Shown here: one piece after another, positions 35,120 to 45,263 of the stretch
How positions within the stretch are numbered: the first letter of the stretch is position 1
How the letters are laid out: the number at the start of each line of letters is the position of its first letter
NCBI GenBank assembly: GCA_031835245.1
Contig: JAVKOQ010000009.1
Span: 411,552 to 475,551, forward strand
Length of the DNA: 64,000 nt
Origin: Balamuthia mandrillaris
Taxonomy: Eukaryota; Discosea; Longamoebia; Balamuthiidae
Direction: 5' to 3'
Translations under genes and position numbers: made by a program
The notes under the pieces: generated by a model
Told to the model about the DNA's origin: nothing
Databases searched by the model: none
Seen by the model: the letters and a program-made list of their open reading frames with translations, nothing else

Positions 35120-36076
35120 ATGAAGGTGAGAAGAACAGGAGGAGGAGTTGGACGGAGGCCCCCCTCACGTGGTCATCACAAGAAAGTGGTCAGCAAGCCC
35201 GTTGAGGATGCTCCCGCCACCGTGCCTGATCCATCTCTTGTTTGCTCTGATAAAGTTGAAGATGAATCGGTTCGTTCTCTCTCTCTCTCTCTCATTTTCT
35301 CTCTCATTTTCTCTCTTCTCTTTCTTCTATGCGTTAACATGAAAAAACAGAAGTTAACAGCAGAAGGAAGCGGGGGAGGAGGTGGAGGTTCACGACGCGG
35401 ACCATCAGCAGCGTTACGAGCGGGCGGCGGCAGCGCCATCAACATGCAAGATGTGCTGCGCGTACGCTTGAAGAAGACCGGCGAGACTCCTCTGAGCTCC
35501 TCCATGCCACTCCTGCCCATTCCCGGAGGGGGAATGCCACCGCCGTCGCCAGGAGGAGGGATGCCACCTCCTTTGGCTCCGTTGCCTCCTCGCTTGTCAG
35601 CTAGAAACAGCCCTCGTCCAAACTCTTTGCCATCACCGCATGAAGGTCCAGGCGACCCTGTTGCTTCTTCCCTACGCCACTCCTTGCCTCCTTCCTCTCC
35701 TCCGCTCTCTCCCACTTCCTCTTCGGTTTCTCCTTACTTTGGTGCTTCCAACGGAGTGGACGCTGCTTCGTTCTCCTCGTCGGAGCAGTTGGCGGAGGGG
35801 GCGTTCACAAAGGAAGGATGGAGCAAGAAGAAGGCCTCTGTAGGCGCCATCCTCACCAACTTCTTCAGCAAGCGAGCCAAGAAGGAGGACCTGGTGGAAA
35901 GAGGCATCCTCGCTCCCTCCGCCGCCGATGGATCCGGCATGAAGCGATCGGTCTCCTTCTCCAGGACCGCCGTCAGAGGAGATGCGGTCAACGCAGTGCC
36001 GGAGCCCTCCAAAGCCGTCAAGAAGAAAGGCATCAAGTCCAAGATCTTTGGTCGAAAGAAGAAACCTGCTGGCTAG
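35120..36076 (+). CDS. Basic proline-rich protein with WH2-like motif
   Basis: Exons 35120-35269 and 35351-36076 (donor GTTCGTTC plus CT tract, acceptor AAACAG) give 291 residues. A glycine-rich stretch, INMQDVLRVRLKKTGE (WH2-like, actin-binding type: a short helix followed by LKKT), formin-like GGGMPPPSPGGGMPPP repeats, and a C-terminal block ILTNFFSKRAKKEDLVERGI, which resembles an RPEL-type or RhoGAP lead-in helix, end in a very basic tail (GIKSKIFGRKKKPAG). The role is inferred as cytoskeletal. It could be the 3' half of the preceding gene, since the start ATG lies only 8 bp after one predicted end of it. Confidence 0.55.
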   Translation: MKVRRTGGGVGRRPPSRGHHKKVVSKPVEDAPATVPDPSLVCSDKVEDESVRSLSLSLIFSLIFSLLFLLCVNMKKQKLTAEGSGGGGGGSRRGPSAALRAGGGSAINMQDVLRVRLKKTGETPLSSSMPLLPIPGGGMPPPSPGGGMPPPLAPLPPRLSARNSPRPNSLPSPHEGPGDPVASSLRHSLPPSSPPLSPTSSSVSPYFGASNGVDAASFSSSEQLAEGAFTKEGWSKKKASVGAILTNFFSKRAKKEDLVERGILAPSAADGSGMKRSVSFSRTAVRGDAVNAVPEPSKAVKKKGIKSKIFGRKKKPAG

Positions 36077-36182
36077 AAAAACGGAAAGAAAGAAGAAAGA
36101 GAGGAGAAAGAAGAGAGCAACGGAGGAGAGAACAGAGAAGCAGGGTGTAATGATGTTGATGAATGTTTGTATTATTTTTTTT

Positions 36183-36397
36183 TCAACTTTGTTGAGCGAC
36201 TTCCTTACGGTCGTGTTGGATGGCGGCTTTTTGGCAGGAGCGAATGGTGCCGGCCACGTGAAGGGAGGCAAGGATGAGGGGCCGCTCGTTGAGGGCGGTC
36301 ATGAGGGTGAGTGCGGACCAGACCATCTGGTAGTGGTCGCGAGGGCAGCGTATGATACACATGTTGGTTTGGTGGTTGAAGTACTTCACTGTGTTTC

Positions 36398-36442
<45 letters not shown>

Positions 36443-36728
36443 GACGAATGAGGGGGAGAGAAGGGAAAAAAGGAGGATTTGAAGAAGAAGAAGAAGAAGA
36501 AGAAGAAGAAGAAGAAGAAGAACAAGAACAAGAACAAGAACAAGAACAAGAACAAGAAGCACCTTGTAAAGATTGCGAGACGGCCCCTAAGCCCCAATCT
36601 CCAAAGTCGTTCGAGATCTGGTTGCGAAGCGCCCGTAGGATCTTACCGGAATCCAGAGAGGGATCAACGGTGGCCGGCTCTCGCCACCGCAACTCCACCA
36701 GGATGTACCTGTTCTTGAATCTCACCAT
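36183..36728 (-). CDS. POP5: RNase P/MRP protein subunit POP5
   Basis: Small protein of the nuclear RNase P and RNase MRP ribonucleoproteins, which process tRNA 5' ends and pre-rRNA. Exons 36563-36728 and 36183-36388 give 123 residues. It starts MVRFKNRYILVELRW, almost the family consensus, and has YFNHQTNMCIIRCPRDHYQM and LHVAGTIRSCQKAAIQHDR. The acidic C-terminal tail of the human protein is absent. The 174-nt intron is filled with purine microsatellites (CT-type in the sense direction). It is divergent from the EF-hand-like gene, with a TTGTCGACAA palindrome between them. Confidence 0.95.
36403..36560. repeat. (GA)n and (GAA/CAAGAA)n microsatellites in POP5 intron
   Basis: About 19 GA units at 36403-36440, then GAA units and an AACAAG variant array to 36560. 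They are CT, TTC and TTG-type in the POP5 sense. Confidence 0.9.
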
Positions 36729-37320
36729 CAGATCTTTTCTTTTTTTCTTCCTTCTTTTTTTTTTTTGATAGTAATCCAATCATTATTCAAAAGCAAATCG
36801 ATCGATTAAGATCTTATGTGACGTAGGTTCGACTCTTATCCGAGGCAATTCTTTTTTTGTTCGTGGCTGCACGACGTCAGAATGTGAAGCAACTGTGCAG
36901 CGCTTGTAATTTTTGTTTTGTCGACAACAAATAGGCCTTTAATAAATTTTTTTTGAGGGGCGAAAGCAAAAAAAAAAGAACAGAAGCAGCAAAGCAAGCG
37001 GCAGGCCTTTGTTTTTGCAGCAACAGCGGCGAATTAGGGTGCAAAGTGATTCACAAAGAATTTTTATTATATACATAAACCACAATGGTACCATACACCC
37101 ACCGTAGCCCCACGCTTTCTCTCTTTTTGGATGATTTTTTTTTTGTTAATTTGTTTTTGCGTTATCTTTGGTTCGATTAACCTGCTACACGCATAATGTG
37201 TTGCTCTCTTCTCTTTCTTCTTTCGTCTTTTATTTTTTCTTTTTCTTCTCATCAAACTAAAACATTTGTGGAAATTATTATAATGTGTAGGGAGCAAACA
37301 GCGTAAAAGGATTGGTTTTG
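36729..37320. other. Divergent promoter region POP5 / EF-hand-like gene
   Basis: 592 bp, AT-rich, with TGACGT at about 36820, GACGTCA at about 36880 and the palindrome at 36918-36927. No gene recognised. Confidence 0.5.
36918..36927. promoter_or_regulatory. TTGTCGACAA palindrome between POP5 and EF-hand-like gene
   Basis: Second exact copy of the 10-bp palindrome, 190 bp upstream of POP5 and 390 bp upstream of the divergent gene. Confidence 0.5.
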
Positions 37321-37887
37321 ATGGAGACCATCTTCCCCTCCGCGGATAACTCCACCGTCTTTGATGACCCCAAGCTGAAGGCCAAGCTACAGAAGGAGAT
37401 GAAGAAGGGCAACGTGCGCATCCCGCAGGTAGGGGACGAGGTGGACGTGGACGAGGACCTAGACTCCAAGCTAGACAAGTCGGTGGCGGAGTGCTGGTCC
37501 TACTACGACAACAAGAGCAAGGGCAGCATCAACAAGAAGCAGATCCAACAGTTCTTCAAGGACTGCTTTGAGCTCTACGCCCTGCGCAAGAGGATGAAGC
37601 CCAAGGAGTGTATGGCCCCCGGCGTCAACAGCAAGCAGGCCCTCGAGACCTGCACCCGCATGATGGATAAGAGCGGCACGGGCATGGTCAACCAGGGCGC
37701 CTTTGTGGAGTTCATCAACGAGTGCAGCTTGGAGGAGGTCATCGGCCCGTTCATCAACCAGAACACCTTTGACATCTCCTCCAGACTGCCGCAGAACATG
37801 ATGTTCGACCCCTCCACTCTGCCCAAGAACACGGACAAGCCTCAGGCCAACCAGATCCAATACCGTGACTACAACCAGAGTTTGTAA
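37321..37887 (+). CDS. EF-hand-like calcium-binding protein (degenerate loops)
   Basis: 188-residue GC-rich frame from ATG 37321 (METIFPSADNSTVF). Two EF-hand-like segments: YYDNKSKGSINKKQIQQFF, with Asp, Asn/Ser and Gly in place but Gln where the last ligand is usually Glu, and MMDKSGTGMVNQGAFVEFI, also lacking the final Glu. The C-terminus (DISSRLPQNMMFDPSTLPKN) has no known motif. The layout recalls small calcium-binding proteins of amoebae, but calcium binding is uncertain. The stop codon falls in a donor-like GTAAGT, so a further exon is possible. Confidence 0.65.
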   Translation: METIFPSADNSTVFDDPKLKAKLQKEMKKGNVRIPQVGDEVDVDEDLDSKLDKSVAECWSYYDNKSKGSINKKQIQQFFKDCFELYALRKRMKPKECMAPGVNSKQALETCTRMMDKSGTGMVNQGAFVEFINECSLEEVIGPFINQNTFDISSRLPQNMMFDPSTLPKNTDKPQANQIQYRDYNQSL

Positions 37888-38392
37888 GTTCTTTATTTTT
37901 TTATTGTACTTTTTTTTTCCGATCAGTTCAAAAAACCCCAAGTGGAATGGCTCCCTTTCTCTTTATTCACCTCTTGGCAACCCCAAGAGAAGAACGATGA
38001 CCCCGCGTTTTGGCTCCATCGCGATCGCACGGCATGGCCGGCAGACAGCTCTTTGCACTGTGCACGAGCGGAGGGTTGATGAAGTATGCATAGAAGAGAG
38101 GATTTGCAGTGGTGGCTCATTGTTTGGCTGCAGAGGGAAGGCTTTGTGAGAAGACGCTTCTCTCTCTCTCTCTCTCTCTCCTCTCTCCGCTTCGGGCAAA
38201 CTGAAGTTGCTGCTTCATTGCAAACAGTATCTCCTCAATTGCGGGAGGGGTGCAACATCCCCCCCATGGCCAGAATTGTCTGCCGCTCGACACCACTTTG
38301 CCTCAGTGGCCTTTTTAAGAAATGATGGCGAAAAAGGAAATGCTGTATGTCACAAGGGTTTTTATTTTTTTCTCTTTTTGTTTGTTTGGTGT
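37888..38392. other. Intergenic region between convergent genes
   Basis: 505 bp with a sense-plus CT tract at 38159-38184. An open frame at 37937-38149 could be a last exon of the EF-hand-like gene (acceptor GATCAG near 37925) but its composition is unconvincing. No gene called. Confidence 0.4.
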
Positions 38393-39485
38393 TCAAGGAA
38401 CGAAGCCAAATGGCGCAGTATCTTTGCTGCACAGAGGCCAAGCCTCTTTAACGGCAGAGCGTGCCTCGTTCTTGCAATCTTCTCCCAACTCCAAAGACAA
38501 AATCGCTCTCCGCCGAATGCACCTCTTAGCACACAATGATTGGTGAAAAAAGCAGAGAGAGAATGAGGGAAGATAAAGAATGAAGAGAACAAAAAGACAA
38601 AGAGAGGAGGGAGGAGGTTTGTACAAACCCTGTGTTGACCTCCTATGGTGAAATTGCCTCTAGCAAACTCCTGATACCAGTGGCAATCGCCACTGAGGCT
38701 TGCTGCTCGTATCTAATATATGCAAGAGAGAGAAGAGAGAGCGAGAAATGAGAGAGAGAGAAGAGAGGAGAGAGGGAGAGGAGAGAGTGAGAAATGAGAG
38801 AGAGAAGAGGAGAGAGGAGAGGAGTACCTCGCTGCAAGCATGGTGAACGCAGTTCTTCCAGTTGAGCTTCGCTCTACAGTCATCATAGGCATGAATGAGC
38901 TCATGCACTAGGGTTACATTCAGCTGTGTCCAACTTACAAAGTTGTTCTCGCAAAGAACAATCTAAAGGAGCAGCGAAGTCATGAATGAACTTCGAAAAG
39001 GAACAAAAAGAGTGGAGTTAGAGGAAGAAAACGTACGCCCTCACTTCGGCTCCAGTAGCCAAGAGAGTTGTTGCACGGCTTGCAAGTGAAAAACTTAAAG
39101 GGGTCCACCGGACACCCTTTGTCAGAGAGCGCAGCCAACATGTGGTTCACGTGCATATCTATTTTTTTTTTTTTGGAGTTTCGTGTGTTTGTGCCACTGA
39201 AAAAAAGAAGAGAAGAGAAAGGAAAAGAAACAAACCATTCGTGAGCGCTTTGAATAGCCATTCTTTGCACTGCTGATGTTCCACGCTGTCCTTTGCGGTG
39301 GTGGGCGTGGAGGAAGGTTCCGGTTGCGATGCAGATGCCTCGCTTGAGAGCGGAGAAAAGAGTCTCCTTCGCCTGTCGCTGCTATTTCCACCGTGGGGAT
39401 AGCCTCCGCTGCCTGTGCTGCTCTCCTCCTGCTGCTCGGCGGGGCGTGCCCGCTCCTTTCTCCGCAGCTCTTCCCTCCATTCCAT
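38393..39485 (-). CDS. ATP23: Mitochondrial inner-membrane metalloprotease ATP23
   Basis: Metallopeptidase of family M76, which in yeast matures Atp6 and helps assemble the F1Fo ATP synthase in the intermembrane space. Exons 39236-39485, 39037-39158, 38828-38962, 38629-38712 and 38393-38524 give 240 residues. Family motifs: LAALSDKGCPVD, FFTCKPCNNSLGYW, IVLCENNF, the zinc site VTLVHELIHAYDDCRA (HExxH), NCVHHACSEIRAASLSGDC and the last exon RRCIRRRAILSLELGEDC ending in CSKDTAPFGFVP, somewhat shorter than in human ATP23. The N-terminal 60 residues are charged and unconserved. Confidence 0.94.
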
Positions 39486-39662
39486 CTCTCCTTTTTTTTT
39501 TGCTATTTATTTTATTTTATTTGGCGGAATTTTGTGAACAAGTTGTACAGAAATGGTTGACACACTACATATCCATCCAATAATTATTTTGAGCAGGCGA
39601 ATTGTCGTTGATAGGTTTGCGAAAATATTGACAGTAATCGGCAGAGGGAAAAAAAAGGAAAA

Positions 39663-40804
39663 ATGAAGAAAGAAGAAGAATGCAGCGAAGAAGAAGTAAC
39701 AAGTGAAGAAGAGGAAGAAAGTGGTGAAGGAGGAGGAGAAGAAGAAGGGGAGGAGGAAGAGGAAAGTGGCAACGAGGAAGAATCAGAAGAAGACGAGAGT
39801 GAAGCGGAGGTGGAGGAGGAGAGTGAGGTAGAAGAGGATGAAAGCGAAGCAGCTCCGTGGTATTCAGAGGAGGAGGAGGCGGAGGAAGCAGAACAACGGC
39901 GGGTGAACAGAAAGAGACAACGAGTGGACAAAGACGGAAAGATCGTATGGATAGGTCCGGAAACGCGCAGAGAACGCAACACTCCCGTACAGGACCTTCA
40001 CCTGTTGGACGCTCGCTCCTTTGACATCATCGACATCGACATAGAGGCCAAAGAAGGCACCTGCGAGGTGGAAGCGCTGGTGGCATGGCTTTCCACCGCT
40101 CAGGCCACGCTGAAAGAGCTTCGGCTGGGCCACGACCTGCAACAATACGCCGGAGAGGAGGACGTCATCGCTCAACTTCACAAGGCAGGCTGTGTCTTCT
40201 CTGCCCTTCACAGCCTTGCCTTCTGTCCTCCTCGTTACCTCTCGTGGAACACTTGTTCTTCTCTTCCACACAAAGCTGCAGAAGAACGAGAAGAAGAAGA
40301 CGAAGAGGAGGAGGAGGAAGAAGAACCCATTTCCATGCCAACATTTGGAGGCAGCCCAAGCCTCTTGCTGCACATCCACTCAATATTTCCTGGCTTGCAA
40401 TCCTTTGAGCTGGGCGGCAACAGCAGGATCAAAAGCTTGCCCAGAAGTTTGGCGACATCGTTGCCCCTGCTGCAGCGCCTCCGGTTGGTGGACTGCCCCG
40501 CCATGCTCTGCCGGCCTTTGGGAGAGTTCCTGAGAACGGCACGCAATCTCCAGCAGGTCTCGGTGGAGATGGATCAGGTCTCTTTTGGCTTTTTGCGGCC
40601 GGTTTCTTGCAGAACCCGAGAATCTGTTGACAAGTTCGTATATTCTAACCTCTCGTGCATTCTTCCTCCTTCCTCCTTCCTCCTTCCTTCCTTCTTCCTT
40701 CCATCTCTCTTCTTTCATTTGTTGATGGTTGTTCAATCTCGCTGAGAAGATATGCGGAGAAGTTATTGTGGATAGGACGAGACGAAGCAATAAGCAACTG
40801 CTAG
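39663..40804 (+). CDS. Acidic protein with leucine-rich-like C-terminal half
   Basis: Exons 39663-40633 and 40747-40804 (donor GTTCGT) give 342 residues. The first 85 residues are almost only Glu, Ser, Asp and Gly. Then RKRQRVDKDGKIVWIGPE and a region with leucine-rich spacing: VQDLHLLDARSFDIIDIDI, LKELRLGHDLQQYAG, LHSLAFCPPRYLSW, LQSFELGGNSRIKSLPRSL, LQRLRLVDCPAMLC, ending RYAEKLLWIGRDEAISNC. Such spacing suits an LRR fold as in F-box proteins, though no F-box is visible. A second acidic run interrupts the domain. Function unknown. The 3' junction is inferred from phase. Confidence 0.6.
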
Positions 40805-40891
40805 TTGTTGGACCTTTCGGTTTTGTAGATAAGCTTAAGGGAAGAAGAAGCTCTTCTATTTCCTTGTTGGTCCTTGATTTCTCTCTTTCTT

Positions 40892-41623
40892 TCACAAGAA
40901 CTCAGCGTGGCCTTCATAACAGACGCCATTGGCAGCTGCAGAGCCCAACTTCAAGAACTCCTCGTTGTAGTAGAGGTGCTTGGTGTCCACCAGATCCACA
41001 TACAGCTTCCCCCACAGATGGTCTATTTCGTGCTGCAGCACGCCAGCGGCGTAGCCCACTGCTTTGATCTTCCTCTCGGTGGCCGTCTCGTCCAAGTAGG
41101 TCATGTGGCAGTGCTTGAAGCGACTCACCTTCCCGCTTTGTGTTTTCCAAAGAGGTTGATATGAGACAGAGAGAGAACAAGAGAGAAGAGGAGACGCCGA
41201 GAAGCAGAAGATAAACTTACGTAAGGCCAGGAACGGAGAGGCAGCCTTCCCACATGAAAATCTTTTCGGTAGTGGGGAACTCGAGCTTAGGATTAAATAT
41301 TACAGTTCTAGTTGTGTGGACAGCAAAAAAAAAGTGTTGGCACAAAAAAAAAAAGTGATCAAGGTAAAAAGATAATCACCACACACGAACCTTGGAAAAG
41401 GCTTCACGCTGGCCATCCCCGCGGGGATCTCTACGATCACCACCTGTTTGTTTACGGAGATCTGGGGCGCGGCAAGGCCGATCCCGTTCTGTGCTTTCAT
41501 GGTGGCCAGCATGTCCTTCACAAGGACTTTGGTAGAGGGGTTGAGTATCTCTTGCCTGGTAAACGGGCTGGACATCACCCGCAGCACCGGGTTCCCCAGC
41601 CGAGCCACCTGTCGTGCCGTCAT
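40892..41623 (-). CDS. PDF: Peptide deformylase
   Basis: Removes the formyl group from nascent organellar proteins. Exons 41391-41623, 41221-41307 and 40892-41135 give 187 residues. All three active-site motifs are present: GIGLAAPQ, EGCLSVPG (motif 2 with the metal Cys) and HEIDHLWG (HExxH). VARLGNPVLR is the usual N-terminal strand. The chosen ATG gives MTARQVARLG with no obvious transit peptide; an upstream exon could supply one, because GAATTTCAAAACTTAG at about 41645-41660 looks like an acceptor. MTFMT, which adds the formyl group, lies at 56-58 kb. Confidence 0.93.
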
Positions 41624-41993
41624 CTCTCTCTTTGCGGTGTTTTTCAACCCTAAGTTTTGAAATTCTAAGAAAAAATTGGAATGAAAGCGAGCGAAGAGAA
41701 GAGAGAAGAGAGACGAGAGGAGAGATGAGAGAGTGCTCCGGATAATGAGAGAAGAGAGAAGAGAGAAGAGAGAAGAGAGAAGAGAGAAGAGAGAAGAGAG
41801 AAGAGAGAAGAGAGAAGAGAGAAGAGAGAAGAGAGAGAGAGAAGAGAAGAGAGAAGAGAGAAGAGAGAAGAGAGAAGAGAGAAGAGAGAAGAGAGAAGAG
41901 AGAAGAGAGAAGAGAGAAGAGAGAAGAGAGAGGAACAGAAAAATACGAGAGTTTCTGCGTTTTATAAATAATGGTTGGAGGGGGGGGGATCTG
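41624..41993. other. Intergenic or leader region with purine array
   Basis: Mostly the AGAGAAG array; possibly part of an upstream intron of the peptide deformylase gene. Confidence 0.4.
41697..41935. repeat. AGAGAAG heptanucleotide array
   Basis: About 240 bp of head-to-tail AGAGAAG units with few interruptions (a GA stretch near 41830). All purine on the plus strand, so CT-rich in the sense of the flanking minus-strand genes. A shorter, less regular purine array lies at 45836-45945. Confidence 0.9.
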
Positions 41994-44900
41994 CTACAGC
42001 TCATCGACAACAGGCTCTTCCTCTTGTCCATGAGAGTGATGGATGTGCGTGGGGTGGTGGTGATGCTGATGGTGGTGATGGTCGGTGAGTACCACATCAT
42101 CATGCTCATCCTCAGGTTGGTGCAGCGCTGAGGCAGCCTCTTCCGATGCATGTAAGTGGTGATGCTGGTGCTGTTGCTGGTGATGGTGATGGTGATGTTC
42201 CTGATCGACAGCGGCGGTGGTACCGTCCACAACGATGTGCTCTGTGGTGACCCCAGTAGCTCCTGAGTGTGGAAAGTGTTGCATGTGGTGCGGCTCCAGG
42301 GAAACTAATCCATGGTGATGATGCGGGGATCCAAAATGAAGGAGCTGTTGTTGCTGTTGTTGCTGGAACTGAAGCTGCTGTTGTTGAAGCTCCAAGGCAG
42401 AAGGCTCCAATGGCAACGTGGCAAACTGTGGTTGTTGTGGTTGTTGAAGTTCTTGTTGTTGTTGATGATGGTGATGCAAAGCAGCGGCAGCTGAGGAATT
42501 GGTGGCAGCGGCATACTGCTGGGCGAGGCCTTGCAAGTGCAGCTGCACAGCCGTTATTTGGCTTGGCGTCAGCGATTGCATCAGCTCCGTTGTGGTTGCG
42601 GTGACCCCGCCGTTGTTAACGGTTGCTAGGTTATTTGTGCTGTTGTTATTATTGTTGCTGGCTAGGGAGGAAGCGATGGTGGGGGAGGAAGTGCCGTTGG
42701 TGAGGTGTTGATGAGGAATGGGTTGCATGTTTTTGAGCAACATGGTTTCCAAGCTTTGCAGAATATCGCGCAGGGAGTTGGGGTCTCGCAGAGCGTTGAG
42801 ATTGGCTTCTTGCAACTGCTGCTGTTGTTGTTGCGAGAAAGATGAAAGGGTAGTGGTGGAAGAAGAGGAGGAAGAGGGGGAGGAGGAAAAGCATGAGATA
42901 GGAGCAGAAGAGAAGGCAGCAGTAGAGAGCATGGGGGCCGAGGGTGAGATGGCAGTAGCGGAAGAGGGAATAGAAGGTGCAAGAGGGAGCGCAGAGGAGG
43001 AGGTGCAAGCGGCGGATGAAGCAGCCACTGCAGCAGCCACAACAGCAGCAGCTTCCACCGCAGAGGAGACATCAATTCCCATGGCGGCCAGTTCGGCAAG
43101 GTTAGCCTGATGGGTGGCCATCAGAGCAGCGGCAGGCGAGACGTGGGCAGCCAATTGGCCCGTGACTTCGTGCTGCATCTTGAGGGCCTTGTTGCGAGCA
43201 GCGACCAAGCTGCGCCACCGAGAGTAGCACTGAGCGCCCGTCCACTTGGTTCCTTCCGCCACGTCCGACCATACAATGTCCTTCATGACCTTGTAACCTC
43301 CCACCAGCACCCGTTGTATGAGCAGGAAATCATCCTCGGGAGACCAAAGCTGCTTGTTGAGGGAAGGATCCAAGGCTTTGAACCAGTGGCTGCGGCATTG
43401 ATTGTAGTTCCTTGTGCCCATCTGCTGCGAGATTCGCACCCAAAACTCTCCCCCAGAGGGCACCACAAAAGGTCGGGAGGGATCCTTCTTTCTGGGCTTG
43501 GCTTTGCGCTTCTTGGGTTTCCTGGGAGGCGGACTGCTGCTGGCGGAGTCTCCATCACTGCTCGAGCTGGCAGAGGCAGCAGCCTCCGCGATGGCATCAG
43601 CGTCAGTCTCCGGCAAAAGGGCGGGCAGAGCATCAGCCTCGGTGGTGGGCGTGGCAGTGCCAGAGTTGGCATCCATTATGGCCTTTTGCACCAACATCGT
43701 CAGCCTTTGGTCCTCCGCCTCGGTCCAAGGTCCTTTGGTCAGTTTTGTGGGTTCAATGCTCATTGAGCGGATTTTGTCGCGAACGCTGCCGCGATTGCGG
43801 CCCATCTTTCTACCTATCTTGGCCCAGTTCCTGCCGTACTTGGCATAGAGCCTCTTCAGCTGGGCCACTTCTTCCGGAGTGTAGGCTCCTGTGTTGATGT
43901 TGCGGTCATTGCGGCTGAAGCACCGCCGACAGTGATCAAAGCAAGCACTGATGGAGCGATCTGGCAGCACCGAGGCGATTTCCTTCCAGCAACCCTTGAA
44001 CTGCCGGAAGCTCTTCTGGCTGAGGAAGGCTGCTATAGAGGTTCTGTCGGTGCCCAAGTCGTTCTTTGCACAATAGTCCTGGATGGCTTTGTAGAGTTTC
44101 ATGTCTTCCTCCTGGGAGAATTTGCCTTTCTTCACGTGTTGCTTGCTGTTGCGCCACCGAGTTCCGCCGCCCTTCTCTTTGCGATCGCCTTCTTGTTCAT
44201 GCTCCACAACACCCACCAAGGCAGCAGCCAAGCCATCTTCCTCCGATTCATCTGGCATCTCCGTTTGTTGTTGATGTACGTCTTCTCGTGCGTTCTCGAT
44301 CGTAAGGGCGCTGTCCTCCACACCACCGGTCATGCTCGCGTAAATGTGTCCAGCGTCACCATTCTCAAGGTTGGCATGTTGATGGTGGTGTTGTTGCTGT
44401 TGTTGCTGTTGTTGAAGCGCCAAATGATGGATGTGGGCTGCTTGAGCATGGGCATGAGCTACTGCCAAAGAAGACAAAAGAGCATTTGCTTGCGTTGTGT
44501 CCCAACCAACCCCAGTAGGGTCCAGCATCGTGTGGTGGTGTTGGGCTTGAGATTGATGGTCTGAGCTGTCGGCTTCGTGCGGTGCGCCCTGGTGCAGCAG
44601 ATCTTGATCTTCCGCCTCACTCTGCCCATCCCCTGCCAACACCAACGCGCCATGGCCTGCGTCCTCCTCTCCCTCGTTCCTATCTTGCGTGTGATGCTGT
44701 GGTTGCGACTCTTGACGACTGCGCTTTGTGGGTGGTTGAGTAGCAAGCAATGCATGCTGTTGCGCAGCTTCCACGTCTATATCCACTTCCTCAGTGCCAT
44801 GTTCGTGTTCATGTTCATGTTCGTGTGCATGCACATGCTCCTGCTCGCCCTGTCGTTGGTCGTCGTGATGATGCTGCTCTAAGTGGTGCACTAGGGAGTG

Positions 44901-45263
44901 GTGGTGAGGGTAGTCCAACAAGCTTTGATCTTCCACCCCTGCCTCTCCGCCTTCTACTCTCGTTGCCTCTCGGCTCTCTTCGCTGAGGTCATCGGGTTGT
45001 CCAAACGAAGCCACAAACCGGTGGTGTTCCTCCTCCTCCGCTGCCGAACCGTGGGCCTGCGTATGCAGCTGCTCTTCCTCCTCTTGTCTCTTCCGTTTCC
45101 GCCCAAAGTCCTGAATGAGAGTGCCGCGAGAAGACTCGTAGCCCGACAGATCCAGGCTTATTCCTTGGACAGATAAGTGGTCTTCCTCCTCTTCATGTTC
45201 GTGGTGATCCTCGCCCTCTTTCAAAGAGTGATGGTGTTGCTCGTGTAGCGCTTCCATGTCCAT
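41994..45263 (-). CDS. Myb-repeat transcription factor, DMTF1/REB1-like
   Basis: Intronless 1089-codon frame from ATG 45263. About residues 375-700 hold four Myb/SANT-type units: GKFSQEEDMKLYKAIQDYC, then YTPEEVAQLKRLYAKYGRNW with AKIGRKMGRNRGSVRDKIR, then KGPWTEAEDQRLTMLVQKA with WVRISQQMGTRNYNQCRSHW, then LWSPEDDFLLIQRVLVGG with GAQCYSRWR. This layout of helical units split by insertions is like REB1, TTF1 and DMTF1, which bind DNA and act in rDNA termination or transcription control. Both flanks are low-complexity: His-rich, Gln-rich and acidic, with a His-rich C-terminus. The basic run KPKKRKAKPRKK in an insert is a likely nuclear signal. A 5' UTR intron is possible (TTTTGCAG just upstream). 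Confidence 0.85.
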   Translation of the reverse strand: MDMEALHEQHHHSLKEGEDHHEHEEEEDHLSVQGISLDLSGYESSRGTLIQDFGRKRKRQEEEEQLHTQAHGSAAEEEEHHRFVASFGQPDDLSEESREATRVEGGEAGVEDQSLLDYPHHHSLVHHLEQHHHDDQRQGEQEHVHAHEHEHEHEHGTEEVDIDVEAAQQHALLATQPPTKRSRQESQPQHHTQDRNEGEEDAGHGALVLAGDGQSEAEDQDLLHQGAPHEADSSDHQSQAQHHHTMLDPTGVGWDTTQANALLSSLAVAHAHAQAAHIHHLALQQQQQQQQHHHQHANLENGDAGHIYASMTGGVEDSALTIENAREDVHQQQTEMPDESEEDGLAAALVGVVEHEQEGDRKEKGGGTRWRNSKQHVKKGKFSQEEDMKLYKAIQDYCAKNDLGTDRTSIAAFLSQKSFRQFKGCWKEIASVLPDRSISACFDHCRRCFSRNDRNINTGAYTPEEVAQLKRLYAKYGRNWAKIGRKMGRNRGSVRDKIRSMSIEPTKLTKGPWTEAEDQRLTMLVQKAIMDANSGTATPTTEADALPALLPETDADAIAEAAASASSSSDGDSASSSPPPRKPKKRKAKPRKKDPSRPFVVPSGGEFWVRISQQMGTRNYNQCRSHWFKALDPSLNKQLWSPEDDFLLIQRVLVGGYKVMKDIVWSDVAEGTKWTGAQCYSRWRSLVAARNKALKMQHEVTGQLAAHVSPAAALMATHQANLAELAAMGIDVSSAVEAAAVVAAAVAASSAACTSSSALPLAPSIPSSATAISPSAPMLSTAAFSSAPISCFSSSPSSSSSSTTTLSSFSQQQQQQLQEANLNALRDPNSLRDILQSLETMLLKNMQPIPHQHLTNGTSSPTIASSLASNNNNNSTNNLATVNNGGVTATTTELMQSLTPSQITAVQLHLQGLAQQYAAATNSSAAAALHHHHQQQQELQQPQQPQFATLPLEPSALELQQQQLQFQQQQQQQLLHFGSPHHHHGLVSLEPHHMQHFPHSGATGVTTEHIVVDGTTAAVDQEHHHHHHQQQHQHHHLHASEEAASALHQPEDEHDDVVLTDHHHHQHHHHPTHIHHSHGQEEEPVVDEL

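Noticed and set aside
36825-36855. tRNA B-box-like sequence GGTTCGACTC followed by a T run
   Set aside because: No matching acceptor stem or A box lies 50-70 nt upstream, and the T stem needs several wobble pairs.
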